From Bacteroidales bacterium (GTDB taxonomy: Bacteria; Bacteroidota; Bacteroidia; Bacteroidales; JAADGE01): a DNA stretch of 64,000 bases. The notes under the pieces are model-generated. The model did no database searches. It worked only from the letters and a program-made list of their open reading frames with translations, and had not been told where the DNA came from. Location of the stretch: assembly GCA_021108035.1 (NCBI GenBank), contig JAIORQ010000049.1, positions 58,433 to 122,432 on the forward strand. Direction: 5' to 3'. Of the stretch, positions 1-7,690 are shown piece by piece. How positions within the stretch are numbered: the stretch's first letter is position 1; the number at the start of each line of letters is the position of its first letter. The position numbers and the translations under genes are program-made.

Positions 1-460
1 GTAACTTCCCGGTTGAAAATGATTCTTCAGCTATTTTTATAAATGATTTATGACAACCGTTTCGATTGCATATACAAATACAATCAGTAAAATCTTTTTT
101 GTCGGTAGAGAATAATGCAATTAATGAACCCCCGCATGTGCAATTTGAATAAACCGGTAGTTTTGTGTTGCATTCCGGACAGTATAAATTGTATAGTTCA
201 TCTTCTTTTAATTCAATATCCATGATGATTCTTGATTGATCACCGCAAATCGGACTCAGAGCAATTATTCCGCTGTCAGTTTTATCTTCATTTTCAATCT
301 TCATCATTATTCCGCTAAATCCATTGAAATTTGCTTTGCCGGTCACCAAATTATGTCCTTCCGGACAATAACAATTTTCGGCAACTAATATATTTTCATC
401 ACTTTCTTCTAAATCAGGACAAGGAAAAACCATCATTCCTTTTTTATTAAATCTTATCAT
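1..460 (-). CDS. Cysteine-rich zinc-ribbon-like protein (C-terminus beyond window)
   Basis: This reading frame starts with ATG at 460-458 and stays open to the window edge (153 codons visible). Its start overlaps the stop of the upstream protease gene as ATGA, which implies translational coupling. The visible part is rich in paired cysteines: CYCPEGH near residue 30, a single Cys near 76, then CPEC, CTC and a CICIC...GCH cluster at about 100-140. That pattern suggests one or two structural Zn sites or an Fe-S site. I do not recognise the family. As the last visible gene of a [NiFe]-hydrogenase train, coupled to the maturation protease, it may be a maturation or accessory factor; that role is inference only. 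Confidence 0.7.
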   Translation of the reverse strand, partial: MIRFNKKGMMVFPCPDLEESDENILVAENCYCPEGHNLVTGKANFNGFSGIMMKIENEDKTDSGIIALSPICGDQSRIIMDIELKEDELYNLYCPECNTKLPVYSNCTCGGSLIALFSTDKKDFTDCICICNRNGCHKSFIKIAEESFSTGKL

Positions 461-981
461 AATATTTTATTTTGGTTTATTATCTTAACATCATCAGTTT
501 TATTTATTGAAAGTTTATGAATAAATTCTCGAACTTCTTTATATATTTCTTCATACTTTTCTTGTATAGCTTGAGAGAAAGAATCACTGAAAATAAGATC
601 TTCAACAATCTCAACTGCAATAATATGTACTTGTTTCGGTATTTCTAAACCGAGTTTTTTTCCTAATTCAAATGCAGTAATAAAAGATATATCATGGACA
701 TTAGACAAATGCAAAGTTTCTTTAAAGTTAGATAAGCCTAATTGATACACATCACCCGGAATTCCGTTTCTTGTTCTGATGGCATCAATAAAAACAACTG
801 TTTCATAGCCTTGAATGTATTCTAAAAGCTCCATCCCGCCCAAAAAAGCTGTATCATAGTCAATACCTGAATGAGTAAATTCCTTTTGTAATCGCTTAAC
901 CAACTTCGGACCGATACCGTCATCTGTCAATATTTCATTCCCGACACCAAAAACTAATATGTCATTTGTCTTGTTTTCCAA
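457..981 (-). CDS. [NiFe]-hydrogenase maturation protease (HyaD/HycI family)
   Basis: A 174-aa protein of the usual size for the nickel-dependent endopeptidases that remove the C-terminal peptide of the hydrogenase large subunit after Ni insertion. The N-terminus shows the family signature GVGNEILTDDGIG (about residues 12-24), including the first conserved acidic residue. A second conserved acidic position lies in VVFIDAI (about 61-67). It follows the large-subunit gene by 76 bp and its stop overlaps the next gene as ATGA. Its substrate is presumably the neighbouring large subunit, which keeps a peptide after its DPCxxCxxH motif. Family assignment is secure; the exact paralogue name is not. 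Confidence 0.93.
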   Translation of the reverse strand: MENKTNDILVFGVGNEILTDDGIGPKLVKRLQKEFTHSGIDYDTAFLGGMELLEYIQGYETVVFIDAIRTRNGIPGDVYQLGLSNFKETLHLSNVHDISFITAFELGKKLGLEIPKQVHIIAVEIVEDLIFSDSFSQAIQEKYEEIYKEVREFIHKLSINKTDDVKIINQNKIL

Positions 982-1013
982 TATTTAAAAGTTGACAGTA
1001 AAAATCATAAATC

Positions 1014-1050
1014 AATTCTAAATTCAAAGATAAGATATAAATTCTAAATT
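1014..1050. repeat. Direct repeat in the protease/large-subunit gap
   Basis: The 11-mer AATTCTAAATT occurs at 1014-1024 and again at 1040-1050, within the 76-bp gap between the large-subunit gene and the protease gene. It is one of several degenerate word repeats found in the gaps of this gene train. Confidence 0.5.
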
Positions 1051-1057
1051 ACAAATC

Positions 1058-2524
1058 CTAATCGTCTCTTTTAACTGTTCTTATAATCTTTCCGTCTTTT
1101 TCTCTGAAGTTTACAATTAAAGGCATTTTACCCGGTAAGGAATGTGTTGCACAAGAGAAACACGGATCATATGCTCTGAAAGCCATTTCGATCATATTGA
1201 GAATTCCTTGATCTACATCTACATTCTTTTGAATCAATCGTTGTGCAGCCTTTTTTAATGACATGCAAATAGGTGCATTGTTATTGGTTGTTCCTACTAT
1301 AATATTAACTTTTTCTACAATACCTTTTTTATCTGTCCAATAATGGTGTGTTAATGTACCTCTTTGTGCTTCAACAATGCCTACACCTTCTCCGGGAATG
1401 TTACCAAGTTGTGCTCTTAATTCTGTTCCGATAATATCGGAATCTTGGGCTAATTGTAAACTGCGTTCTGCCGAATACAGCAGTTCAATTAATCTTGCCC
1501 AATGCATAGCCAAAGTGTTATGAACAGGTTTTCCGCCGAGAGTTTTATACATCTTTTCATATTCAATCTGTGCAAGCGGTGTTGCCATTCCGTCGGCAAC
1601 ATTTAAACGAGACAACGGAGTTGCATGATATACGCCGGAATCTTGACCTTCTGAAAATCCGTTCCAACCTACTTTTTTCAAATAAGGGAATTTTAAGTAA
1701 CTCCATGGCTCAACACGTTCTGCTACCCATTCTCTGTAATCTTCCGGAGAATATTTGCAATGTTCTTTTCCAAGTGTATCAACTACACGTACTTTACCGT
1801 CGTAGAAGTTGACTTTATTATTTTCATCAACCAATCCCATAGAATAAATGTTCAATTTATAGGGGCCGTTCAGAATAATATCCACATATTCATCATTTCC
1901 GAGTACTACATCTTCAAAGAGTTTGAGAGAGAATTTGGAAAATTCAATAAAGCCTTCAGCCTGTTTTACAATTTGATCCCTTTCTTCCGGTTTCAGGGCT
2001 TTTCTTACACCACCCGGAACGTTCATCACTACATGTGTTTGATGTCCGCCTAATAATGCTTGTATTTCTTGTGCAATCCGTCTTTGCTTTAAGACTTCGG
2101 TACCGATCTCTTTACCTACTTTACCTATCACACCTAAAACATTCCTTTCAGCCGGATCTGCAGTCGGACCCACAACAAAGTCAGGTGCTGCTAATGCAAA
2201 AAAATGAGCAATGTGGCTGTGAACGAAATGAGCCATATAGAATAATTCTCTTAACTTTCTTGCTGTTGGCGTCGGTTCCACTCCAAAAACGGCATCGGTT
2301 GCTTTTCCTGCTGCCATATGATGACATCCGGGGCAAACCCCGCAAATTTTTGTAACAATTTGAGAAAGTTCTTCAACGGCACGTCCTTCACAGAATTTTT
2401 CAAAACCTCTTAATTCAGGCACTTGAAAATAAACATTGTCAACATCGCCTTCATCATTTAAGAAAATTTCAATCTTTCCGTGGCCTTCAAGTCTGGTAAT
2501 GGGATCTATTGTAATTCGTTTCAT
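1058..2524 (-). CDS. mvhA: [NiFe]-hydrogenase large subunit, group 3 / MvhA-like
   Basis: A 488-aa catalytic subunit carrying the Ni-Fe(CN)2CO site that splits or forms H2. The N-terminus has ITIDPITRLEGHGKIEI. The L1 motif is ICGVCPGCHH, with Ni ligands C61 and C64. The C-terminal L2 motif is DPCFSCATH, with ligands C455 and C458. A 27-residue tail follows H461 and is presumably removed by the protease encoded just downstream. The soluble type, without a signal peptide, and the neighbouring small subunit, MvhD and HdrA-like proteins point to the group 3c (Mvh, methyl-viologen-reducing) class rather than a membrane uptake enzyme. The exact subgroup needs a phylogeny. Confidence 0.93.
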   Translation of the reverse strand: MKRITIDPITRLEGHGKIEIFLNDEGDVDNVYFQVPELRGFEKFCEGRAVEELSQIVTKICGVCPGCHHMAAGKATDAVFGVEPTPTARKLRELFYMAHFVHSHIAHFFALAAPDFVVGPTADPAERNVLGVIGKVGKEIGTEVLKQRRIAQEIQALLGGHQTHVVMNVPGGVRKALKPEERDQIVKQAEGFIEFSKFSLKLFEDVVLGNDEYVDIILNGPYKLNIYSMGLVDENNKVNFYDGKVRVVDTLGKEHCKYSPEDYREWVAERVEPWSYLKFPYLKKVGWNGFSEGQDSGVYHATPLSRLNVADGMATPLAQIEYEKMYKTLGGKPVHNTLAMHWARLIELLYSAERSLQLAQDSDIIGTELRAQLGNIPGEGVGIVEAQRGTLTHHYWTDKKGIVEKVNIIVGTTNNNAPICMSLKKAAQRLIQKNVDVDQGILNMIEMAFRAYDPCFSCATHSLPGKMPLIVNFREKDGKIIRTVKRDD

Positions 2525-2623
2525 TTAGAAATTAGATTTTAGATTTTAGAAATTAGATTTTAGACAGTTTGCTATATTTAATATTTTTATTTTATCATTT
2601 AAGCATTCTGTCATTTAAGCATT
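2524..2623. repeat. Two degenerate tandem word repeats between mvhA and mvhG
   Basis: TTTAGAAATTAGATTTTAGA is present twice with no mismatch at 2524-2543 and 2545-2564 (period 21). A second word, TCATTTAAGCATT, is present at 2595-2607 and 2611-2623 (period 16). The first word recurs near 28013-28045, and the second (or its complement) recurs near 33580 and 33687. The repeats lie immediately after the mvhA start codon, in the transcribed gap of the hydrogenase gene train. Confidence 0.75.
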
Positions 2624-2630
2624 TTTCAAA

Positions 2631-3623
2631 TTAAGTTAAAACAACTTCTTTAATGATCTTTCTGCGGATGATCGCAGACGGTAAACTGAATCTGTAAAAA
2701 GTTCCTGCTGTATCTGCAATATCATCAATGATCTTTTCTATCTCATCCGGATCATCACTGTCTATTACTGATGCTATAGCTGAAAGCATTTTTGCTCCCG
2801 GATCAATTACATCAGAAGTAGGCCCGTAACAACCTCTGCACGGAGCATTTCCTATAACACATCGTGCCTCACCGCAACCGCCTCTTGTTGCAGGCCCCAT
2901 GCAAATAACACCTTGTTCTAAAAAGCAAGTTTCACCATCATCTTCAATTTCCCACGGGCGATAGAACTTTTTAACTTTCTTTTTATCTGTTTTTTCCCTT
3001 CGGCAATCATCACATTGTGGTTTTTCAAGTGCTCCTACAACCGAACCCGGAGGAGGAAGTTCGGCTCCGGTAACAATTGCCGTGAATACTTCTACCAAAC
3101 GCTCCGTTTGCGGCGGGCATCCCGGAAGATAATAGTCAACATCAACAACTTGATTTAATGTTAAAACATCATTATAAAATTTAGGTAAAGTTAATGTTCC
3201 TTCTTTGACTTTATATTCAGTAACCGGGAAGATTTTGTCAGGATTTTCAGTTGATTCACTTTCAATATAAGCCCTGTTGAATAGAGTTTCTTTTGTTGAG
3301 AAGTTTGCCAATCCGGGAATGCCGCCCATATGCGCACATGAACCGTATGCAACCAATACTTTGGTTTTCTGTCTTAAAAGCTTTGCCATATGTTCATTTT
3401 CACTATTCCTCACTGCACCGTTAAACAGGCAAACATCAATATGTCCGTCGGGCATGGCTTCTACATCTTTATATTTAAAATCTAATGCGATCGGCCAAAA
3501 GACAAGATTGGCAGAATCAACAACAGTGAATAAGCTTTCGTGAACATCCAAAACAGATACACAACAACCACCGCATGCAGCTCCCCAATATACTGCTAAA
3601 TTTATTTTAGGTTTATTTTCCAT
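2631..3623 (-). CDS. mvhG: [NiFe]-hydrogenase small subunit, MvhG-like
   Basis: A 330-aa electron-transfer subunit without a Tat signal, consistent with a cytoplasmic group 3 enzyme. The proximal [4Fe-4S] cluster region starts with AACGGCC (C17, C20) and continues with a GSCAHMGG segment near residue 94 and GCPPQTERLVEVF near 168-180. The C-terminal half holds further clustered cysteines (CDDC, then C..GxxC..C..GC around 205-265) suited to two more Fe-S clusters. It sits between mvhD and mvhA, the order seen in Mvh modules, and would pass electrons from the Ni-Fe site to MvhD. Confidence 0.92.
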   Translation of the reverse strand: MENKPKINLAVYWGAACGGCCVSVLDVHESLFTVVDSANLVFWPIALDFKYKDVEAMPDGHIDVCLFNGAVRNSENEHMAKLLRQKTKVLVAYGSCAHMGGIPGLANFSTKETLFNRAYIESESTENPDKIFPVTEYKVKEGTLTLPKFYNDVLTLNQVVDVDYYLPGCPPQTERLVEVFTAIVTGAELPPPGSVVGALEKPQCDDCRREKTDKKKVKKFYRPWEIEDDGETCFLEQGVICMGPATRGGCGEARCVIGNAPCRGCYGPTSDVIDPGAKMLSAIASVIDSDDPDEIEKIIDDIADTAGTFYRFSLPSAIIRRKIIKEVVLT

Positions 3624-3694
3624 AATATTTTTATACTATTATTCTGTAAAACTCTGTTTTTAATAATCCTTTTTTTGGTATTTATATTTTATTA

Positions 3695-3770
3695 GTTGTT
3701 CAATTGTTGCATTGTTAAATTGTTAAAAAAACAACAATGAAGCAATTGAACAATGCAACAATGCAACAAT
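3695..3770. repeat. Fold-back tandem repeat (ATTGTT/AACAAT family)
   Basis: The segment consists of repeated ATTGTTnnATTGTT words followed by their complement AACAATnnAACAAT. The left arm 3697-3716 pairs with 3733-3752 with two mismatches in 20, so RNA from this 212-bp gap could form a long hairpin. Related sequence occurs at 25543-25608 and 44961-44990. Confidence 0.75.
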
Positions 3771-3835
3771 TATATTCATTATTTATACACACATTGTCGG
3801 TTTTTGTGTTAATATTTTTTTTGTATATTTCTATC

Positions 3836-4261
3836 TTATGAAAATGTTTCCATTTCTGATTTTACATTACAAGGGCCGAGTTTTTTTATCTGTTCAGCCA
3901 TTTCATCAACCAGATCGGCAAATTCCCTGCCTTCACTGGCACTTACCCATTCCAATCTTAATCGGGTTTCATCAATGCCCATTTCTTTAATATACTTCTT
4001 TAATAAATGAAATCTTCTTAAACATTTATAATTCCCTTCATGATAATGACAATCACCCGGATGGCAACCGCATATTAAAACACCGTCTGCTCCTTTTCTG
4101 AATGATTCCAATACAAAGGTCGGATCAACTCTTCCGGAACACATTACTCGAATGACTCTAATATTATCGGCATATTTCATACGAGAAGTACCGGCAAGAT
4201 CCGCTCCGGTATATGAACACCAATTGCATAAGAATGAGACTATTTTTGGTTTATATTCCAT
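3836..4261 (-). CDS. mvhD: MvhD-type [2Fe-2S] electron-transfer subunit
   Basis: A 141-aa protein matching the MvhD/FrhD-delta domain that bridges the hydrogenase to HdrA. Cysteines are at 12, 15, 41, 64, 66, 71 and 80, in the family pattern FLCNWCSY..VMCSGR..ICGCHPGDCHY. In known Mvh-Hdr complexes this subunit carries a [2Fe-2S] cluster and docks on HdrA. Here it is a free-standing gene between the 581-aa HdrA-like gene and mvhG. The gaps on either side are unusually long (266 and 212 bp) and filled with repeats. Confidence 0.93.
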   Translation of the reverse strand: MEYKPKIVSFLCNWCSYTGADLAGTSRMKYADNIRVIRVMCSGRVDPTFVLESFRKGADGVLICGCHPGDCHYHEGNYKCLRRFHLLKKYIKEMGIDETRLRLEWVSASEGREFADLVDEMAEQIKKLGPCNVKSEMETFS

Positions 4262-4337
4262 ATTCTTTGGTTTATATTATTGATTTCTTGTTTGCTAAAA
4301 TATTTGTGTTTTATTTAATATTGTTATTTTTAGTTTT

Positions 4338-4466
4338 CAGTCCACAGTCTTCGGTCCACAGTTATTATTAATATAGTTTTATTTTGAATTTATAGAAATA
4401 GTTCATCATACAATTTAAAAGTTTCCCTTTTTCTTCTGATTTTTTTTGACTGCCTACTGCCTACTG
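4338..4466. repeat. Degenerate word repeats upstream of mvhD
   Basis: GTCCACAGT occurs at 4340-4348 and 4354-4362 (period 14). TGCCTAC occurs in direct tandem at 4451-4457 and 4458-4464. Closely similar words in the other orientation reappear at 51841-51868. The whole 266-bp gap 4262-4527 contains no gene. Confidence 0.65.
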
Positions 4467-4527
4467 TTTATTAACATCTGTTTTGTTATAATTTGCTTTT
4501 CTGACCATATAAAGTCCGTATCTTGCT

Positions 4528-6273
4528 TTATGCTAACACTTCATCTGTTGCAAATTCCATCTCCATCAATCCGTTTATCTGTGAAAGGATTTGATGATCG
4601 GTGAAATGTTTACTTTTAATTGCCCCGCTCGGACATGTTGATCCGCATGTACCGCATCCTTTACATAATATTTCATTAACAATTGAAACACCTTTTTCTT
4701 CATCAAAGTGGATTGCAGTATAAGGACACATACTGATACAAAATTGACATCCGCAACAAATATCTTCATTTACTACTGCAGTTGTTGATTCTACTTGTAC
4801 TTCACCTTGAAGTATGGTAGCTAATACTCTGGCTGCTGCTGCTTTTGCTTGTGAAACCGAATCAGGTATATCTTTAGTTCCTTGGCAGCTTCCTACAATA
4901 TATACACCTCCTGTTGTGGTTGCGACCGGGTCTAATTTCGGATGTTTTTCGATGAAGAAACCATCGCTGCCCATGCTGACACCAATCTTATGTGAAATGG
5001 CTTTCGCATCTTCTCTTGCTTCCATGCCTACCATCAGGATAATCAGATCGGCAGGTATTTCAATATTCTCTCCGGATAATTTTTCGTTCATTTCAATAAT
5101 CATTTTACAGTTATCGGTTTCGTTTGCCTTTTTGATGACAGGAAGATCGTTTTGTTGATCAAACATCAGGAACATTACTTTTCTTTTGGCTGTATCAGCA
5201 TAAAATTCTTCGCATCCGTTACCGAAAGCTCTCATATCGGCATATAACTCGTATACATTTGATTTTGGAAGAATACTTTTAATTTGATTTGAATACTTAA
5301 GAGCGGTCATGCAACAAGTTCTTGAACAATATTCATTATGGTCTTTATTTCTGCTTCCGACACAATGAATTACTGCCACATGTTTAGGCTCTTTTCCGTC
5401 TTTTGTAAGTACTTTTCCGTTCAAAAGCATTTTTTCAAATTCAAAGGAAGTAACGACATTTGGTAATGTGCCGTATCCGTAATTTGTAATATTGCTCGGA
5501 TCAATGGGTTTTAATCCTGTTGCAGCAATGATATTACCAAATTTCAGCTCTGATTTTTTTTCTGAACCGTTTGAGATAATTGCTTCAAAGTTACCTACAT
5601 ATCCGGAAATTTTTTCAGTATTTGAATTAAGAAAAACTTCAATATTCGGATGCTTTTCTACATTTGTTATTAGTTCTTTTAATATTTGTTGAGCATTGTA
5701 CATATACGGAAAGGTCAGATCAACGGAGGCAACATTTCCTCCTAACTGATTTTCTTTTTCAACCAAATAAACTTTTTTACCGGCATCTGCAATTTCCAAT
5801 GCTGCTGTTATGCCTGAAATACCTCCTCCAATAACCAAGCTTGCAGAATTTATATTGACATATCTTTTTTCAAGTGCCTCATGATAACTTACACGCTTTA
5901 TTGCAGCAGCAGTCAGTGATTTTGATTTTTTGGTTGCAGCTTCTCTGATTGTGTGTACCCACGAAACTTGTTCTCTGATATTTGCCATTTCAAACATGTA
6001 TGGATTTAATCCGGCATTCTCAAGTGCTCTTCTGAAAGTTAATTCATGCATCCTGGGTGAACAGGCAGCAACAACGACTCTGGTAAGATTATGCTCTTTA
6101 ATATCCTTAATGATCATTTCTTGACCGGGATCAGAACACATATATTTATAATCTTTTGCCAATACAACATTGGGAAGTTTTTTCATTTCCTCGGCAACAT
6201 CCACAACATCAACCATCATTGCGATGTTAGTTCCGCACCAACAAATGTATACACCAATTCTGACTTCTTCCAT
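4528..6273 (-). CDS. HdrA-like FAD/Fe-S oxidoreductase (581 aa, C-terminal 2x[4Fe-4S])
   Basis: HdrA homologue that would carry the FAD able to split electrons between two acceptors. The N-terminal domain has the canonical VYICWCGTN and YMCSDPGQ motifs (residues 8-50) and VAACSPRMHE (69-77). The FAD Rossmann signature GGGISG is at 149-154. The C-terminus has two ferredoxin motifs, CxxCxxCxxxCP, within 506-553. Unlike its neighbour it lacks the internal ferredoxin insert after the FAD fold. Followed by mvhD, it is the likely docking partner of the hydrogenase. QmoB is an alternative relative, since QmoB carries an MvhD-like domain fused to its C-terminus where here the two are separate genes. 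Confidence 0.9.
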   Translation of the reverse strand: MEEVRIGVYICWCGTNIAMMVDVVDVAEEMKKLPNVVLAKDYKYMCSDPGQEMIIKDIKEHNLTRVVVAACSPRMHELTFRRALENAGLNPYMFEMANIREQVSWVHTIREAATKKSKSLTAAAIKRVSYHEALEKRYVNINSASLVIGGGISGITAALEIADAGKKVYLVEKENQLGGNVASVDLTFPYMYNAQQILKELITNVEKHPNIEVFLNSNTEKISGYVGNFEAIISNGSEKKSELKFGNIIAATGLKPIDPSNITNYGYGTLPNVVTSFEFEKMLLNGKVLTKDGKEPKHVAVIHCVGSRNKDHNEYCSRTCCMTALKYSNQIKSILPKSNVYELYADMRAFGNGCEEFYADTAKRKVMFLMFDQQNDLPVIKKANETDNCKMIIEMNEKLSGENIEIPADLIILMVGMEAREDAKAISHKIGVSMGSDGFFIEKHPKLDPVATTTGGVYIVGSCQGTKDIPDSVSQAKAAAARVLATILQGEVQVESTTAVVNEDICCGCQFCISMCPYTAIHFDEEKGVSIVNEILCKGCGTCGSTCPSGAIKSKHFTDHQILSQINGLMEMEFATDEVLA

Positions 6274-6385
6274 TATATTTTATTTTATTGTTTTATAATT
6301 GATATTGAATCGTCATTATAATAGTTAAAATATGCTTTATCATGCCGAACTTACAGTAAGTTAACAAAATTTATTTTGTTTTACT

Positions 6386-7531
6386 TTATGTTGTTTCGGT
6401 ATTACCTTCTTTTTTTAATGCTGCTTTTTTTAAATTGGCAAAATAAATTGCCAATGGCCTGTAAGCTAAATGAGACCATTTAGAAAAAGGAACTTCAATC
6501 AAAAGCATAGGTGTCAATACCATTAGATGAAATACATACATATAATAAGTAGGCATTGCTAATCCGTTGATTCTGAATATATGAACCAGTATGCCCGTTA
6601 TTGTCGTTAACAGCAACAATACTAAAAATGTCCAATCCGTAAAATGTGAATTCTTACTGCTCTCACTAATTTTTCGGAAACGTTTGATCATAAAATAAAT
6701 AACACCTAACATTAATCCGAAAGTTGCGTAATATCCCAGTATCCTTTGCGGATGATACCACGGATGAATAATATCTGTTTGAAACCATGATAAGAAGACA
6801 ACGATCATGACCAATAAAGTAACATAGCCGGACATTAGCAACAAGTGAATGATCCAATAAGTTTTTTCTCCGTCACATTTTCTGAATCTCCATTGCGATC
6901 CGAAATTCCATATCAAAGAACCTAACTCCTTAATATAAGTAACTAAAGATACTTTAACTTTGGGTTTTAATATAACTTTATAATACATATTAAAGGCATT
7001 GGATATAAGCAATCCTCCCAATAAAATGAAGATTACCATATCACCGAGATGGATCAAATCTACCGGTGCAAATTTATTTAAAGCAACACCACCCTGTGAT
7101 GTTAATCTTTCAGCTTCAGCAGGAACTTGCATAAATATAATTGAAAGAACTAATACTACAGCTGCAATAAGGAATATAAAAATGAATTCCCATAGTTTAG
7201 ATTTATACATTAATTTTGAAAGTCCTGTCCAATCATAAACTGAAGTAAGATATCTTCTGAGAGACATCATTAATTCTCCCGGTTTTGCATCTCGCGGACA
7301 TTGTTCATTGCAATCGCCGCAGAAATAACATAACCACGGTTCTACGCTTGATGCAAGTGTATCTTTCAGTCCCATTTGAACCGCTCTGATTTGCTTCCTC
7401 GGAAAAATGACTCCCTTTTCAGTTAGTGAACATGCTGCTGTACATGTACCACAGTGAAAGCATTCATTATTTTCAGATATTCCGAATTTTTCTAATTCTA
7501 ATGTAAAATTTGGATCTATTCGTTGACTCAT
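6386..7531 (-). CDS. QmoC-like membrane subunit: HdrC ferredoxin fused to cytochrome b
   Basis: A 381-aa fusion. The N-terminal HdrC domain has two [4Fe-4S] motifs (C24, C27, C30, C34 and C68, C71, C74, C78). About six hydrophobic helices follow (roughly 113-131, 160-178, 228-250, 265-285, 300-320, 330-350), with histidines in the last four able to hold heme b, as in HdrE/NarI-type cytochromes. This is the domain order of QmoC, which links an HdrA-type soluble pair to the menaquinone pool in sulfate reducers. No HdrB-type CCG domain is encoded nearby. In this gene train it would anchor the HdrA-hydrogenase complex to the membrane and exchange electrons with quinone (inference). Confidence 0.88.
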   Translation of the reverse strand: MSQRIDPNFTLELEKFGISENNECFHCGTCTAACSLTEKGVIFPRKQIRAVQMGLKDTLASSVEPWLCYFCGDCNEQCPRDAKPGELMMSLRRYLTSVYDWTGLSKLMYKSKLWEFIFIFLIAAVVLVLSIIFMQVPAEAERLTSQGGVALNKFAPVDLIHLGDMVIFILLGGLLISNAFNMYYKVILKPKVKVSLVTYIKELGSLIWNFGSQWRFRKCDGEKTYWIIHLLLMSGYVTLLVMIVVFLSWFQTDIIHPWYHPQRILGYYATFGLMLGVIYFMIKRFRKISESSKNSHFTDWTFLVLLLLTTITGILVHIFRINGLAMPTYYMYVFHLMVLTPMLLIEVPFSKWSHLAYRPLAIYFANLKKAALKKEGNTETT

Positions 7532-7537
7532 GTCTTT

Positions 7538-7620
7538 TAGTAATTTAGTGAAATAGTAATTTAGTAAATTAGGAATTACATTGTTCTGTTGTTTAGATGC
7601 TTAGTGTTTAAATTGTTTAT
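7538..7620. repeat. Degenerate word repeat upstream of the QmoC-like gene
   Basis: TAGTAATTTAGT occurs at 7538-7549 and 7554-7565 (period 16), followed by looser variants (TTTAGATGC, TTAGTGTTTAAATTG). It fills part of the 159-bp gap between the two flavoprotein-side genes. Similar TGATTTAGTG words occur at 45090-45102. Confidence 0.6.
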
Positions 7621-7690
7621 TTGCTTATATATAGACTTGTCTTATGCTTGCAATATTCTGACTGCTTTCAGCAATCTTCTTCAATCTTTT

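Noticed and set aside
1570..2355. Plus-strand open frames opposite the hydrogenase large subunit
   Set aside because: They are antisense to a gene with complete family motifs and show no domain or signal pattern of their own.
3695..3770. A CRISPR array at the repeated ATTGTT/AACAAT words
   Set aside because: The units are short, degenerate and contiguous without unique spacers, and no cas gene is present.
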